A stretch of DNA of 64,000 nucleotides from assembly GCF_018918285.1 (NCBI RefSeq), contig NZ_JAHLQF010000001.1:1-64000 (forward strand). The letters are read 5' to 3'. The stretch comes from Clostridium mobile (GTDB taxonomy: Bacteria; Bacillota; Clostridia; Clostridiales; Clostridiaceae). Shown one piece after another: positions 26,113 to 35,492 of this stretch. The number at the start of each line of letters is the position of its first letter. Position 1 is the first letter of the stretch. The position numbers and the translations under genes were made by a program. Below the pieces are notes generated by a model that was not told where the DNA came from, ran no database searches, and saw only the letters and a program-made list of their open reading frames with translations.

Positions 26113-26193
26113 TTTTTCTAATTTTCTTTTAAGAATAACTTGAAATATATTGGGTTTACCATGGTTTGAATTGATAAATTTGTATTCATACAT
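26110..26193 (-). CDS. 27-residue opposing small ORF
   Basis: MYEYKFINSNHGKPNIFQV followed by ILKRKLEK. AGGAGG lies eight bases before the ATG, which is the main support. It converges on the SASP gene. It may be the truncated head of a longer gene or a real peptide; nothing else can be said. Confidence 0.4.
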   Translation of the reverse strand: MYEYKFINSNHGKPNIFQVILKRKLEK

Positions 26194-26449
26194 AACCTTT
26201 TCCTCCTAATGATTTTAATTATACTATAGATATATATAATATTTGAAATAATAGTAAATATTACTCGTATAATAACAGATATTAATAATAAAGGAAATTA
26301 TTATAATTAAGGGGACTAAAGGTGAAAATAAAATATTAGAGGAAGTTAAAAGGATATTAGAAAAGAAATACGAATAATAAGAAGATTTGTATAATTTTCA
26401 ATAAAAATGTGTTATCATTATATAATAACATAGATAAAGGAGAATTAAA

Positions 26450-26680
26450 GTGAAAATTACAATTGTGTGTTTTATTGGAGATTATGCAATATGTAAAAAT
26501 GAAGAAACAGGAGAAGTATTCAATATAAATTCAAAAGAGCTTAAAGATATTAAAGAAGGAGATAAAGTTTCTTTTGTTAATGGTAGTTATATAAAGGAGG
26601 AAAAAGAGAAGCAAATAGATTGGAATAAATGCTATATATATGATGACGTAATTATAGAAATGGATGATTTAACTAAGTAG
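26450..26680 (+). CDS. Small protein of unknown function
   Basis: 76 residues, GTG start after AAGGAG. The sequence reads as a small beta domain (MKITIVCFIGDYAICKNEET, FNINSKELKDIKEGDKVSFV), somewhat like OB/DUF3006-type small proteins, followed by an acidic tail (IYDDVIIEMDDLTK). TATAAT (26421-26426) lies just upstream as a possible -10. The assignment beyond 'small soluble protein' is not safe. Confidence 0.6.
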   Translation: MKITIVCFIGDYAICKNEETGEVFNINSKELKDIKEGDKVSFVNGSYIKEEKEKQIDWNKCYIYDDVIIEMDDLTK

Positions 26681-26743
26681 TTTTAAAATAATTTGAATAA
26701 AAGACCTACCTTCATGAATATATATCAATGGAGGTGTTTATAA

Positions 26744-26929
26744 ATGAAATTAGAAATTAATACTCAATTTGGACCTGAGCGTCATACTCTAAATAGTTAT
26801 CAGAATAAAAAATTTAAGGAATGGTTTGAAAACCCAAACAGCCCTAATGTATTTACTTATTGGAAGGCCGGTTATAACTGGCACATAATAAAGCCTCAAA
26901 TAATTAATTTAAAATATATTGAAGATTGA
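26744..26929 (+). CDS. Small protein of unknown function
   Basis: 61 residues, GGAGGTG site before ATG. It is rich in aromatic residues and Asn (GPERHTLNSYQNKKFKEWF, FTYWKAGYNWHIIKPQ), with no cysteine. Unrecognised. It sits between two other small genes and is followed at once by a hairpin. Confidence 0.55.
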   Translation: MKLEINTQFGPERHTLNSYQNKKFKEWFENPNSPNVFTYWKAGYNWHIIKPQIINLKYIED

Positions 26930-26941
26930 TTTTTAGAATAA

Positions 26942-26987
26942 TGCCCCTTTCAATGGATAAAATAATCCTATAGAAAGGGGTGTTTTA
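26942..26987 (+). promoter_or_regulatory. Hairpin whose 3' arm holds the next gene's ribosome site
   Basis: GCCCCTTTC pairs with GAAAGGGGT (with ATGGAT/ATCCTAT inside), followed by GTTTTATT. It looks like a terminator for the 61-residue gene, but the 3' arm AAAGGGGTG is also the ribosome site of the ATG at 26990. Read-through RNA would hide that site; RNA started inside would expose it. Confidence 0.6.
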
Positions 26988-26989
26988 TT

Positions 26990-27115
26990 ATGCCAATAAA
27001 AGGTAAATTAAAAAATCAACAACTTAAAGCCATGGGCATAGATAGAGTAGATAATGGTGAAATAGAGCATAAAGAAGATAAAAAGAACATTAAGAATAGA
27101 AATAATAAAAAATAA
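26990..27115 (+). CDS. 41-residue basic peptide
   Basis: MPIKGKLKNQQLKAMGIDRV, then a charged Lys/Glu/Asn tail. The ribosome site lies in the 3' arm of the upstream hairpin. Its stop is 16 bases from the next small gene, so the two are probably one message. Family not recognised. Confidence 0.5.
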   Translation: MPIKGKLKNQQLKAMGIDRVDNGEIEHKEDKKNIKNRNNKK

Positions 27116-27131
27116 AAAAGGAGGATATAGT

Positions 27132-27281
27132 ATGGTTAAAGAAAAAGAAAAACTTCCTCATGCAAAAGCTTTTAAAAGGGCTAAAAAAATGTTGGATAAT
27201 AGTAAAAGCATATCAGATGTTTTGCAGGAAACTGACTTAAATCATAAAGATGTATTAAAGATAAAAAACGAAGATAGGTAG
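27132..27281 (+). CDS. 49-residue peptide
   Basis: MVKEKEKLPHAKAFKRAKKM, then LDNSKSISDVLQETDLNHKD. AAAGGAGG is spaced seven bases before the ATG. The second half could form a small helix-turn-helix-like fold (SISDVLQETDLNHKDVLKIK), which is only a pattern impression. A hairpin follows. Confidence 0.5.
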   Translation: MVKEKEKLPHAKAFKRAKKMLDNSKSISDVLQETDLNHKDVLKIKNEDR

Positions 27282-27290
27282 CAATATAAA

Positions 27291-27319
27291 GAGAGTCATA
27301 ATTATGATTCTCTTATTTT
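27291..27319 (+). terminator. Terminator-like hairpin after the small-gene cluster
   Basis: GAGAGTCATAA and TTATGATTCTC form an 11-pair stem (one G-U), followed by TTATTTTG. It abuts the large inverted repeat. Confidence 0.65.
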
Positions 27320-27360
27320 GTATAGTTTACATAACTCGAATTATGTAAACTATACAAAAT
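27315..27360. repeat. 46-bp perfect inverted repeat, 20-bp arms
   Basis: ATTTTGTATAGTTTACATAA (27315-27334) and its exact complement (27341-27360) enclose CTCGAA. No T run follows, so it is not a usual terminator. ATGTAAAC recurs just beyond the right arm (27359-27366). It could be an operator, a replication or transfer site, or a MITE-like relic. The nearest genes are the small ORF cluster and, 470 bp on, yicC. Confidence 0.8.
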
Positions 27361-27608
27361 GTAAACCGTAGTGACATTTATACTTTTAGATATTATGATA
27401 AAAACTTAAAGAAATAAAATTAAATTTTAATGAAGTAAAAAGGGGAGAATTCTATTTAGTGAGCATTAACGTATAAATCCTTATAAATTTATAATATGAA
27501 AATAATATTGTTTTATGCAATTATGACACGTATAATTAAATAGTTAGATTAAATTAAAAGCTAATTAGTTTAATGCAATATGGTAGGAATGAAAAATCTG
27601 TAGAGATT

Positions 27609-27791
27609 AGATACTTTTCAAAGGATTATAAAGAGTTTATAATATGAGCGGATTTAGGGTAGGATATGCTATAACTAATGATTAAGAATATTTTAAAATG
27701 TCACGCTATAATCCAATTTAATGAGGAAATGAGAGCATGTTTTGAAATAATGCAAAATATGCTTGAATTTATTATAAGTATATATGTATAA
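27609..27791 (+). pseudogene. Aminotransferase (PLP-dependent) remnant
   Basis: Pieces in different frames read RYFSKDY, then MSGFRVGYAITND, then EYFKMSRYNPI, and NEEMRACFEIMQNML. The SK...GFRVGY pattern is the PLP-lysine and phosphate-binding Arg motif of class I aminotransferases. Stops and frame changes separate the pieces. Most of the gene is missing. The rest of the 550-bp interval before yicC, apart from the inverted repeat, shows nothing I can name. Confidence 0.4.
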
Positions 27792-27833
27792 TTAGTATAT
27801 GTTAAGCTACAGGGAAATGGAAGGATGAATATT

Positions 27834-28712
27834 ATGATTAAAAGTATGACTGGATTTGGAAGGGCAACTTATGATGACACCATCAGAAGCATTACAGTGG
27901 AAATTAAAAGTATAAATCATAGATATTGTGACTTAAACGTAAAAATGCCTAAGAGTCTTATATCTTTAGAAGAAAGAATTAGGAGTACAGTACAGGAAAA
28001 GATTCATAGAGGAAAAATAGATATATTTATTACTTTAAATACATATGATAAAAGAGACTTAAAACCAAGATTAAACAAGACATTAGCAGATAATTATTAT
28101 GAATGTTTAAAAGAAATTAAAAATAGTTACGAAGTTTATAATGATATTTCAATATCCCTAATAGCTAGATTTCCTGAAGTAATTACTCTTCAGTATGAAG
28201 AAGATGATATAGAAGAACTCTGGACTTGTCTGTCAAATCCATTAAAAGAAGCATTAAACCTATTAATTCAAATGAGAGAGAGAGAAGGAGCAAAACTTAG
28301 AGATGATATTAAAGATAAATGTGATAGGATTACTGCTACTTTGGATATAATAAAAGAAAAATCCCCTATGGTTCCAATAATGTATAAAGAAAAATTAACA
28401 TCACGAATTAATGAATTGTTGGAAGATGGAAAAATTGATGAAAGCAGAATAGCTATGGAAGTAGCGATTTTTGCAGATAAAGCTTGCATTGATGAAGAAA
28501 TAGTTAGATTAAGCAGCCATTTAAAACAAGTGAAGGATACTTTAAATTTAAAAGATCCCGTAGGTAGAAAACTTGATTTTATAGTTCAAGAAATGAATAG
28601 AGAGGCTAACACAATTGCCTCAAAGGCAAACAATTTAGATATATCTAATTTAGCGTTAGAAATAAAAAATGATATTGAAAAAATTAGAGAACAAATTCAA
28701 AATATTGAATAA
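27834..28712 (+). CDS. yicC: YicC family endoribonuclease-like protein
   Basis: 292 residues. It begins MIKSMTGFGRA, the near-invariant YicC start, which is why I choose the second ATG over one three codons earlier. The C-terminal DUF1732 part contains DPVGRKLDFIVQEMNREANTIASKAN. E. coli YicC has been described as an endoribonuclease acting on small RNA. It heads the housekeeping block yicC-remA-gmk-rpoZ-coaBC, the usual Firmicute order. Spacing to remA is 30 bp. Confidence 0.95.
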   Translation: MIKSMTGFGRATYDDTIRSITVEIKSINHRYCDLNVKMPKSLISLEERIRSTVQEKIHRGKIDIFITLNTYDKRDLKPRLNKTLADNYYECLKEIKNSYEVYNDISISLIARFPEVITLQYEEDDIEELWTCLSNPLKEALNLLIQMREREGAKLRDDIKDKCDRITATLDIIKEKSPMVPIMYKEKLTSRINELLEDGKIDESRIAMEVAIFADKACIDEEIVRLSSHLKQVKDTLNLKDPVGRKLDFIVQEMNREANTIASKANNLDISNLALEIKNDIEKIREQIQNIE

Positions 28713-28742
28713 TATAATATTTATGTAAATAGGAGGATTTCA

Positions 28743-29012
28743 ATGAGTATTAAACTGATAAACATAGGGTTTGGAAATATTGTTTCAGCAAATAGACTTA
28801 TAGCTATTGTAAGTCCTGAATCTGCACCAATAAAGAGAATAATTCAAGAAGCAAGAGATAGAGGGATGTTAATAGATGCTACATATGGTAGAAGGACTAG
28901 AGCTGTTATAATAACAGATAGCGATCATGTAATATTATCAGCTGTACAGCCTGAAACAGTTGCACATAGACTATCAGTTAAAGAAGATGATGAAGTTGAG
29001 GTTGAAGAGTAA
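28743..29012 (+). CDS. remA: RemA/DUF370 regulator
   Basis: 89 residues with the RemA core: [30 protein letters not shown], then [36 protein letters not shown]. In B. subtilis it is a DNA-binding activator of matrix and osmoprotection genes that forms ring-like oligomers; the role in clostridia is less studied. AGGAGG lies upstream of ATG. Its TAA overlaps the gmk ATG by one base. Confidence 0.95.
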   Translation: MSIKLINIGFGNIVSANRLIAIVSPESAPIKRIIQEARDRGMLIDATYGRRTRAVIITDSDHVILSAVQPETVAHRLSVKEDDEVEVEE

Positions 29013-29641
29013 TGAATAAACCAGGTTTACTTATCGTTATTTCTGGACCATCTGGTACCGGAAAAGGTACAGTATGCAAGGCATTATTAGATAGAAATGA
29101 TTTTTGGATATCTGTATCTTCTACTACTAGAAGGCCTAGAGTAGGTGAAGTGAATGGGGAAAGCTATTATTTTTTGTCAAAAGAAGAATTTCTTGATAAA
29201 ATAAGTGAAAATGATTTCCTAGAATATGCAGAAGTGTATGGAAATTATTATGGAACCCCTAAATCAAAAGTTATAGAAATGATTGAAAGTGGCGAAGATG
29301 TAATATTAGAAATAGATATTCAAGGAGCTTTAAAAGTAAAAGAAAATTATCCTAATGGAGTATTTATATTTATACTTCCACCTTCAATGGAGGAATTAAA
29401 AAAGAGAATAACCAATAGAGGCACAGAAACAGAAGAATCTTTGATGACAAGATTTAAATGTGCTTATAAAGAAATAAATTATCTATCAAAATATAACTAC
29501 GCAGTAGTTAATGATGAAGTAGAAGACGCAGTTAATAAAATAGAAAGTATAATATTAGCTGAAAAATGCAGAGTTGATAGAATAAAAAGTACAATATTAG
29601 ATTCCAAGGAGGGACTTATACATGAACAACTCTATGATTAA
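29012..29641 (+). CDS. gmk: Guanylate kinase
   Basis: 209 residues. The P-loop is GPSGTGKGT near the N-terminus, followed by STTRRPRVGEVNGESYYFL, EYAEVYGNYYGTPKS and DVILEIDIQGALKVK, the GMP-binding and lid segments. It phosphorylates GMP to GDP. Its 3' end overlaps the rpoZ start by 20 bases, so rpoZ is translated from within it. Confidence 0.97.
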   Translation: MNKPGLLIVISGPSGTGKGTVCKALLDRNDFWISVSSTTRRPRVGEVNGESYYFLSKEEFLDKISENDFLEYAEVYGNYYGTPKSKVIEMIESGEDVILEIDIQGALKVKENYPNGVFIFILPPSMEELKKRITNRGTETEESLMTRFKCAYKEINYLSKYNYAVVNDEVEDAVNKIESIILAEKCRVDRIKSTILDSKEGLIHEQLYD

Positions 29642-29840
29642 TCCATCAATTGTAGAATTATTAGAAAAAGTAGATAACAGGTACTCTTTAGTAGTAATGG
29701 CTTCTAAAAGAGCTAGACAGCTTATAAGCAATGAAGAACCTTTAATAGAAACTGAATTGAAAAAGCCTGTAACCGTTGCGATAAATGAAATACATTCTGG
29801 TGCAATAACTTATGAAACTCTTAAAGAAGGTATAAAATAA
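29622..29840 (+). CDS. rpoZ: RNA polymerase omega subunit
   Basis: 72 residues. Omega features are MINPSIVELLEKVDNRYSLVVMASKRARQL and PVTVAINEIHSGAITY. It stabilises the RNA polymerase beta-prime subunit. AAGGAGGG inside gmk precedes the ATG; starting at the second Met (MINPS) is possible. The stop is two bases before coaBC. Confidence 0.95.
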   Translation: MNNSMINPSIVELLEKVDNRYSLVVMASKRARQLISNEEPLIETELKKPVTVAINEIHSGAITYETLKEGIK

Positions 29841-29842
29841 AC

Positions 29843-31039
29843 ATGGAAGATAAAAAAACTGTAGTTATTGGTGTTACTGGTGGAGTGGCTGTTTACAAAG
29901 CTTTAGATGTTATAAGCAGATTAAGAAAAAAAGACATTGAAGTTCATATAATTATGACTAAATCTGCCTGTGAGTTTGTTAACCCCCTTAGCTTTCAAAG
30001 CTTAAGTCAAAACATGGTTATTACAAACATGTTTGATGAACCAAAGCATTGGGAGATACAACATATTTCTTTAGCTAAAAAAGCAGACTTACTTGCAGTT
30101 ATACCAGCTACTGCCAATATTATAGGTAAGGTTGCTAATGGTATAGCTGATGACATGCTTTCAACTACCATTATGGCGACAAGATCTACCGTGGTATTTG
30201 CACCAGCTATGAATACGAATATGTATACAAATTCGATTGTTCAAAACAATATTGAAAAATTAAAAGACCTTGGTTACAAGTTTATAGAACCTGAAGCAGG
30301 AAGATTAGCCTGTGGAGATACTGGTAAAGGCAAACTAGCTGATACAGAACTTATCGCAGAACATATAATTAGCATGTTATATCCTGTGAAGGATTTACAA
30401 GGAAAGAAAGTATTAGTTACAGCAGGACCAACACTAGCACCTATTGACCCAGTAAGATATATAACAAATAGATCTACAGGGAAAATGGGCTATGCAATAG
30501 CTGAAGAAGCAAGAGATAGAGGGGCAGAAGTAATTTTAATTTCAGGACCAACAAATTTGAAGGAACCTTTTGGAATAAAAATAATTCAAATAAATACCAA
30601 TAAAGAAATGTATGATGAGGTATTAAAATATTATGATAATCAAGATATTGTAATTAAATCTGCTGCAGTAGCAGATTATAAACCTAAAAGTTACTCTGAA
30701 AAGAAAATAAAAAAATCAAGAGATGAATTCAACTTAGAATTCGTTCAAGATATGGATATATTAAAAAGTCTTGGTGAAGTTAAAAAGAAGCAAATCTTAG
30801 TTGGTTTTGCAGCTGAAAGTCATGATTTAATGGAAAATGCTCAATCTAAGTTAAAAAGAAAAAATTTAGATTTCATAGTTGCCAATGATATAACTGGTGA
30901 AGGTATTGGATTTGCTTCAGAGGATAACAAGGTTTCAATAATATGCCGAGATGGCAATATAATTGAAACTTCAAAGACTTCTAAAAGAAAAATAGCTAAG
31001 GAATTATTCGATGTTATATTAAAAAATATTAATAAATAG
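29843..31039 (+). CDS. coaBC: Phosphopantothenoylcysteine decarboxylase/phosphopantothenate-cysteine ligase
   Basis: 398 residues, bifunctional. The CoaC flavoprotein part (about 1-180) has GVTGGVAVYKALD, PATANIIGKVANGIADD, PAMNTNMY and GRLACGDTGKGKLAD, with the active Cys in the last. The CoaB part has AGPTLAPIDPVRYITNRSTGKMGYA and the CTP-binding region KSAAVADYKP. It makes 4'-phosphopantetheine, upstream of CoaD elsewhere in this window. There is no ribosome site of note; coupling to rpoZ is likely. Confidence 0.96.
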   Translation: MEDKKTVVIGVTGGVAVYKALDVISRLRKKDIEVHIIMTKSACEFVNPLSFQSLSQNMVITNMFDEPKHWEIQHISLAKKADLLAVIPATANIIGKVANGIADDMLSTTIMATRSTVVFAPAMNTNMYTNSIVQNNIEKLKDLGYKFIEPEAGRLACGDTGKGKLADTELIAEHIISMLYPVKDLQGKKVLVTAGPTLAPIDPVRYITNRSTGKMGYAIAEEARDRGAEVILISGPTNLKEPFGIKIIQINTNKEMYDEVLKYYDNQDIVIKSAAVADYKPKSYSEKKIKKSRDEFNLEFVQDMDILKSLGEVKKKQILVGFAAESHDLMENAQSKLKRKNLDFIVANDITGEGIGFASEDNKVSIICRDGNIIETSKTSKRKIAKELFDVILKNINK

Positions 31040-31047
31040 TAATTTTT

Positions 31048-31092
31048 AAAGGGGCAAATATTCGTGTAATGCGAAAAAAGCCTCTTTTATTT
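31048..31092 (+). terminator. Terminator between coaBC and priA
   Basis: AAAGGGGC pairs with GCCTCTTTT across a 24-base loop, followed by ATTT. It is moderate in strength and separates the yicC-coaBC unit from priA. Confidence 0.65.
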
Positions 31093-31121
31093 AGTATATT
31101 TAAATTTTAAAGGGTGATTGT

Positions 31122-33323
31122 GTGTTAAAATACGCCGGAATAGTAATTAACAGCAACTCGATTCAGCTGGATAGAATATTTACTTATTCTATTCCAGAAA
31201 AGTTTTTAGACAAAATTGAAATAGGTATGAGGGTGTACGTTCCTTTTGGACTAGGAAATAAAAAAATAGATGGTTTTGTCATAGAGTTGTATGACGAAAT
31301 TGACACCTCTATGTCATTAAAAGCTATATCAAATATTGATTATAGCTTTCCAGTATTAAGAACTGAAGACATAAAACTTATTGATATAATGAGAGAAAAA
31401 TATTTATGTACATACATGGAGTGTATAAAAACAATTTTTCCCTCGGCTCTATTCAAGGGAGTTAAAAACAAAAAAGAAAATTATTTATTTGTTGGAGAAG
31501 ATTTAAATAATAAATTCTCTAAAGAGCCTTATGTAACTATATATGATGTAGTAAGGAAGAATAACGGCAAGTTAACAAGGAGTTTATTAAGCAATAAATT
31601 TAAACTTTCCCTTTCATCTATAAATACAATGATTAAACATGGATTTTTAATTAGTAAAGAAATAGTTGTAAATAGATATAACGATAGAGAATACAAAGCT
31701 TACACAAAGAAAGAATTAAATTTAAAGCAAAAAGAAACTATTGATTTTATATTAAATTCTGATAAGATAAATTATTTAATTCACGGGATCACCGGAAGTG
31801 GAAAAACTGAGATATATATGAATTTAGTAGAAGAAATGATCAATAAAAATAAGGAGTGTATTATTTTGGTTCCTGAGATTGCGTTAACTCCTCAAATGGT
31901 GGAGAGGTTTAAAGGTAGATTTGGAAAGGATATTACTGTATTTCACAGTAAGCTTTCTGATGGTGAAAAATATGATGAATGGCTTAGGGTTAAAAAAAGA
32001 AACGTTAAGGTGGCTATTGGCGCTAGGTCAGCTATATTTTTACCTTTTAATAACTTAGGGTTAATAGTAATCGATGAAGAACATGAGTCTAGTTATAAAT
32101 CTGACAGCGATCCTAAATATAACGCTAGAGAAATAGCTGAGATGAAGAGTGAATTTTACAATTGCAAAATTGTTTTAGGAACAGCAACCCCTTCTATAGA
32201 GACTTATTATAGGTGTGAAAAAGGGGAAATTCAGCTCATAACCTTAGAAGAGAGAGCAGATGGTGCTAAATTACCGGATATATCTGTTGTTGATATGAGA
32301 GAAGAATTGCTAAATAATAACAAATCAATATTCAGTATAGAATTACTAAAGGGAATGGAAGAAGCACTAAGCAAGAAGGAACAAATTATATTATTTTTAA
32401 ATAGAAGAGGATTTTCAACTTTTGTTTCTTGTAGAAAATGCGGTTATGTTTTTAAATGTAACCAGTGTGATATATCGTTGACTTATCATTTTTCAGAGGA
32501 ATATTTACTTTGTCACTATTGTGGTAGTAAACAAAAAGTTAGTAAAGACTGTCCTAAATGTGGCAGTAAATATGTAAAATACTTTGGAGTAGGAACAGAA
32601 AAAATTGAACAGGAAGTAAAAAAGCTTTTTCCGGGCAGCAGGACATTAAGGATGGATTTTGATACTACTAGGAGAAAAAACTCCTATGAAGATATATATA
32701 ACACTTTTAAAAATGGAAAAGCTGATATATTAATTGGTACTCAAATGATAGCAAAGGGATTGGATTTTAAAAATGTAACCTTAGTAGGTGTTATAGCTGC
32801 TGATTTATCATTAAATCTACCAGATTTTCGAGCATCTGAAAGAACATTTCAGCTAATAACACAAGTGTCTGGTAGAGCTGGAAGAGGAGAAAAGCATGGG
32901 AAAGTAGTAGTTCAAACTTATAATCCCGATAGTTACGCTATAAAATATTCAACTGAAAATAATTATAATTCTTTTTATAATGAAGAAATTAAAATCAGAG
33001 ACCTTATGAATTATCCTCCATATGTAGAACTCATGTTAATAAACTTATCTAGCGAAAATGAGGATATATTAATAAAAAGTATACAAAATGTTGGCATAAT
33101 TTTAAAAAATTTCTTTAAGAATAATGATAAAATAGAGCTATTAGGACCATGTCCTTGTGAAATATCTAGAATAAACAATAATTTTAGATGGCAAATAATT
33201 ATAAAAGGAAATTTAACTAATGAGGAAAAAAAATATGTTAAAGAAAGAATTTATTCCTCTTTAAAAGATGTGTATAATAGTATTAGAGTTAGCATAGATG
33301 CTAACCCATTAAGCTTAATATAA
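31122..33323 (+). CDS. priA: Primosomal protein N' (replication restart helicase)
   Basis: 733 residues. The N-terminal DNA-binding part is followed by helicase motifs GITGSGKTE (Walker A), [10 protein letters not shown] (Walker B, DEEH) and [11 protein letters not shown]. The zinc-binding cysteine set is present ([23 protein letters not shown]), then [11 protein letters not shown] and SGRAGRG. It reloads the replisome at stalled forks. The start is GTG after AAAGGGTGATT. It opens the priA-def-fmt run. Confidence 0.97.
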   Translation: MLKYAGIVINSNSIQLDRIFTYSIPEKFLDKIEIGMRVYVPFGLGNKKIDGFVIELYDEIDTSMSLKAISNIDYSFPVLRTEDIKLIDIMREKYLCTYMECIKTIFPSALFKGVKNKKENYLFVGEDLNNKFSKEPYVTIYDVVRKNNGKLTRSLLSNKFKLSLSSINTMIKHGFLISKEIVVNRYNDREYKAYTKKELNLKQKETIDFILNSDKINYLIHGITGSGKTEIYMNLVEEMINKNKECIILVPEIALTPQMVERFKGRFGKDITVFHSKLSDGEKYDEWLRVKKRNVKVAIGARSAIFLPFNNLGLIVIDEEHESSYKSDSDPKYNAREIAEMKSEFYNCKIVLGTATPSIETYYRCEKGEIQLITLEERADGAKLPDISVVDMREELLNNNKSIFSIELLKGMEEALSKKEQIILFLNRRGFSTFVSCRKCGYVFKCNQCDISLTYHFSEEYLLCHYCGSKQKVSKDCPKCGSKYVKYFGVGTEKIEQEVKKLFPGSRTLRMDFDTTRRKNSYEDIYNTFKNGKADILIGTQMIAKGLDFKNVTLVGVIAADLSLNLPDFRASERTFQLITQVSGRAGRGEKHGKVVVQTYNPDSYAIKYSTENNYNSFYNEEIKIRDLMNYPPYVELMLINLSSENEDILIKSIQNVGIILKNFFKNNDKIELLGPCPCEISRINNNFRWQIIIKGNLTNEEKKYVKERIYSSLKDVYNSIRVSIDANPLSLI

Positions 33324-33340
33324 TATTTGGAGGTATAGTT

Positions 33341-33790
33341 ATGGCATTAAGAAATGTAAGAAAATATGGAGAAGAAGTTTTAAGAAAAAAAAGTAGACCA
33401 GTAGAAAAGATAGATGATAGATTACAGGTATTATTAGATGATATGTTAGAAACAATGTACCATAACAATGGAGTAGGATTAGCAGCTCCACAGGTTGGAA
33501 TTTTAAAAAGAGCTGTGGTAATAGATATAGGAGAAGGACCAGTATTTTTAATTAACCCTGAAATAATTGAAGAAGAAGGTTTTTGTGTTGATGAAGAAGG
33601 ATGTTTAAGCATTCCAGGGGAAGCTGGAAGTGTAAAAAGACCTTATAGAGTAAAAGTCAAAGCTTTAAATAGAGCAGGAGAAGAAATAACAATTGAGGGA
33701 GAGGATTTTATGGCAAGGGCTTTATGCCATGAAATAGATCATTTAAATGGAATATTATTTGTAGACAAAATTATTGAAAGCGAGGAGTAA
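33341..33790 (+). CDS. def: Peptide deformylase
   Basis: 149 residues. All three motifs are present: [19 protein letters not shown] with metal ligand Cys88, and HEIDHLNG with His130, Glu131 and His134. It removes the formyl group from nascent N-termini. It is paired with fmt (eight bases apart), which adds the formyl to initiator tRNA. GGAGG precedes the ATG. Confidence 0.97.
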   Translation: MALRNVRKYGEEVLRKKSRPVEKIDDRLQVLLDDMLETMYHNNGVGLAAPQVGILKRAVVIDIGEGPVFLINPEIIEEEGFCVDEEGCLSIPGEAGSVKRPYRVKVKALNRAGEEITIEGEDFMARALCHEIDHLNGILFVDKIIESEE

Positions 33791-33798
33791 TATCAATT

Positions 33799-34728
33799 AT
33801 GAAGATAGTTTTCATGGGTACTCCAGATTTTGCAGTACCTTCTTTAAAAGCTTTAATTAATGAATTTGAAGTAGAAGCTGTATTTACACAACCAGATAGA
33901 CGTAAAGGAAGAGGTAAAAAACTTGGAATGTCTCCAGTGAAAGAAATAGCCATACAGCATAATATTAAAGTTTTTCAACCAGAAAATTTAAAGAAAGATA
34001 ATGAATGTATAGAAGAGTTAAGAAATATAAACCCAGATTTTATAATTGTAGTAGCTTATGGACAAATATTATCTAAAGAAATTTTAGATATACCTAAATA
34101 TGGTTGTATTAACTTACATGCATCCATTCTTCCTCGATATAGAGGAGCTGCACCAATAAATTGGGCAATTATAAAAGGAGAAAAAGAAAGTGGAAATACC
34201 ACTATGCTTATGGATGAAGGATTGGACACAGGAGATATGCTTTTAAAAAGCGTATACGAAATTAAAGAAGAAATGACCTACGGTGAACTTCATGATATGA
34301 TCATGGAAGATGGAGGAGACCTTTTAATAAAGACTATAAAAGGACTATTAGAGGGAACAATAACAAGAGAAAAGCAAAAAGATGGGGACTCTTGTTATGC
34401 TCCTATGCTATCAAAGGAGACAGGACGCATAAATTGGAATTTAGATAATAGAAGTATAAATAATCTAATTAGAGGATTAAGTCCTTGGCCTTTAGCTTTT
34501 ACAACATATAATGATGAAATTATGAAAATATATAAATGTAAATTAATAGATGAAAAATGTGATAATGAAGCAGGTTATATAATGGAAGTTTCTAATCAGG
34601 GTATAAAAGTAGCTACAGGTGAAGGCGCCTTATTAATACAGAAAATACAGTTCCCTTCTAAAAAGCCAATGTTAGTAGAAGAATATATAAGAGGAAACGA
34701 AATACAAAAGGGGACTATTTTGAAATAA
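33799..34728 (+). CDS. fmt: Methionyl-tRNA formyltransferase
   Basis: 309 residues. Formyl-transfer core: [15 protein letters not shown], then [13 protein letters not shown] and [20 protein letters not shown], containing the catalytic Asn, His and later Asp ([11 protein letters not shown]). The C-terminal tRNA-binding domain begins near residue 205. It uses 10-formyl-THF to charge Met-tRNAi. It follows def directly. Confidence 0.97.
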   Translation: MKIVFMGTPDFAVPSLKALINEFEVEAVFTQPDRRKGRGKKLGMSPVKEIAIQHNIKVFQPENLKKDNECIEELRNINPDFIIVVAYGQILSKEILDIPKYGCINLHASILPRYRGAAPINWAIIKGEKESGNTTMLMDEGLDTGDMLLKSVYEIKEEMTYGELHDMIMEDGGDLLIKTIKGLLEGTITREKQKDGDSCYAPMLSKETGRINWNLDNRSINNLIRGLSPWPLAFTTYNDEIMKIYKCKLIDEKCDNEAGYIMEVSNQGIKVATGEGALLIQKIQFPSKKPMLVEEYIRGNEIQKGTILK

Positions 34729-34740
34729 AGGAGGAATTGT

Positions 34741-35424
34741 ATGTTTTATTTTGATAGTACAATGATAATTTTATTACCAGCATTATTGATATCAGCTTGG
34801 GCTCAGATGAAAATAAGTTCAACTTATGAAAAATACTCTAGATTAAGAAGTTCTAACGGTTATACAGGTGCTCAAGTAGCTAGAAGATTATTAGATGGTC
34901 ATGGTCTTCATGATGTTCCAATAGAAATTGTTCGTGGAAAACTTACTGATCATTATGATCCGAGAAGTAGAGTTATGAGACTCTCATCTGAGGTGTATCA
35001 CGGCACATCAGTAGCAGCTATTGGAGTAGCTGCACATGAAACAGGTCATGCATTTCAACATGAAGAAAGGTACTCACCTTTAGTAATAAGAAACAGTATT
35101 GTACCTGTTGCAAATATAAGTTCAAGATTATCTTGGGTAATATTTTTCGTAGGTCTTGTTTTTTCAATACCAAGCCTATTAGAAGTGGGAATTTATTTAT
35201 TCCTAGGGGTAGTAATATTTCAATTGATTACATTGCCAGTGGAATTTAATGCATCAAATAGAGCAATGAATGTTCTAGAAGGAACAGGAATACTTTATGG
35301 TGAAGAAGCAGATGGAGCAAGAAAAGTATTAAGAGCTGCTGCAATGACTTATGTAGCTGCTGCAATAACCGCAATTTCACAGTTATTAAGGTTAATTGCA
35401 TTAAGTAATAGAAGAAGAGATTAA
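34741..35424 (+). CDS. YugP-type zinc metallopeptidase
   Basis: 227 residues, membrane-bound. The zinc site is HETGHAFQH in AIGVAAHETGHAFQHEE, with membrane helices before it and two after (VIFFVGLVFSIPSLLEV, YLFLGVVIFQLITL), then VEFNASNRAMNVLE. This is the DUF2324/YugP family; substrates are unknown. It sits 12 bases from fmt, a placement common in clostridia. GGAGG is before the ATG. Confidence 0.93.
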   Translation: MFYFDSTMIILLPALLISAWAQMKISSTYEKYSRLRSSNGYTGAQVARRLLDGHGLHDVPIEIVRGKLTDHYDPRSRVMRLSSEVYHGTSVAAIGVAAHETGHAFQHEERYSPLVIRNSIVPVANISSRLSWVIFFVGLVFSIPSLLEVGIYLFLGVVIFQLITLPVEFNASNRAMNVLEGTGILYGEEADGARKVLRAAAMTYVAAAITAISQLLRLIALSNRRRD

Positions 35425-35430
35425 TTTTAG

Positions 35431-35465
35431 AAAATGTATGGATTTTATCCATACAATTTTCTTTA
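35431..35465 (+). terminator. Terminator after the yugP-like gene
   Basis: GTATGGAT and ATCCATAC form a hairpin inside A/T flanks (AAAAT ... ATTTT), followed by CTTTA. Confidence 0.75.
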
Positions 35466-35492
35466 TTATATTGAAGAAATCGAGGTATAGTG

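Noticed and set aside
26300-26376. An open stretch reading KGTKGENKILEEVKRILEKKYE before a TAA
   Set aside because: It has no start codon in frame and no ribosome site; it may be the tail of a lost gene but cannot be supported.
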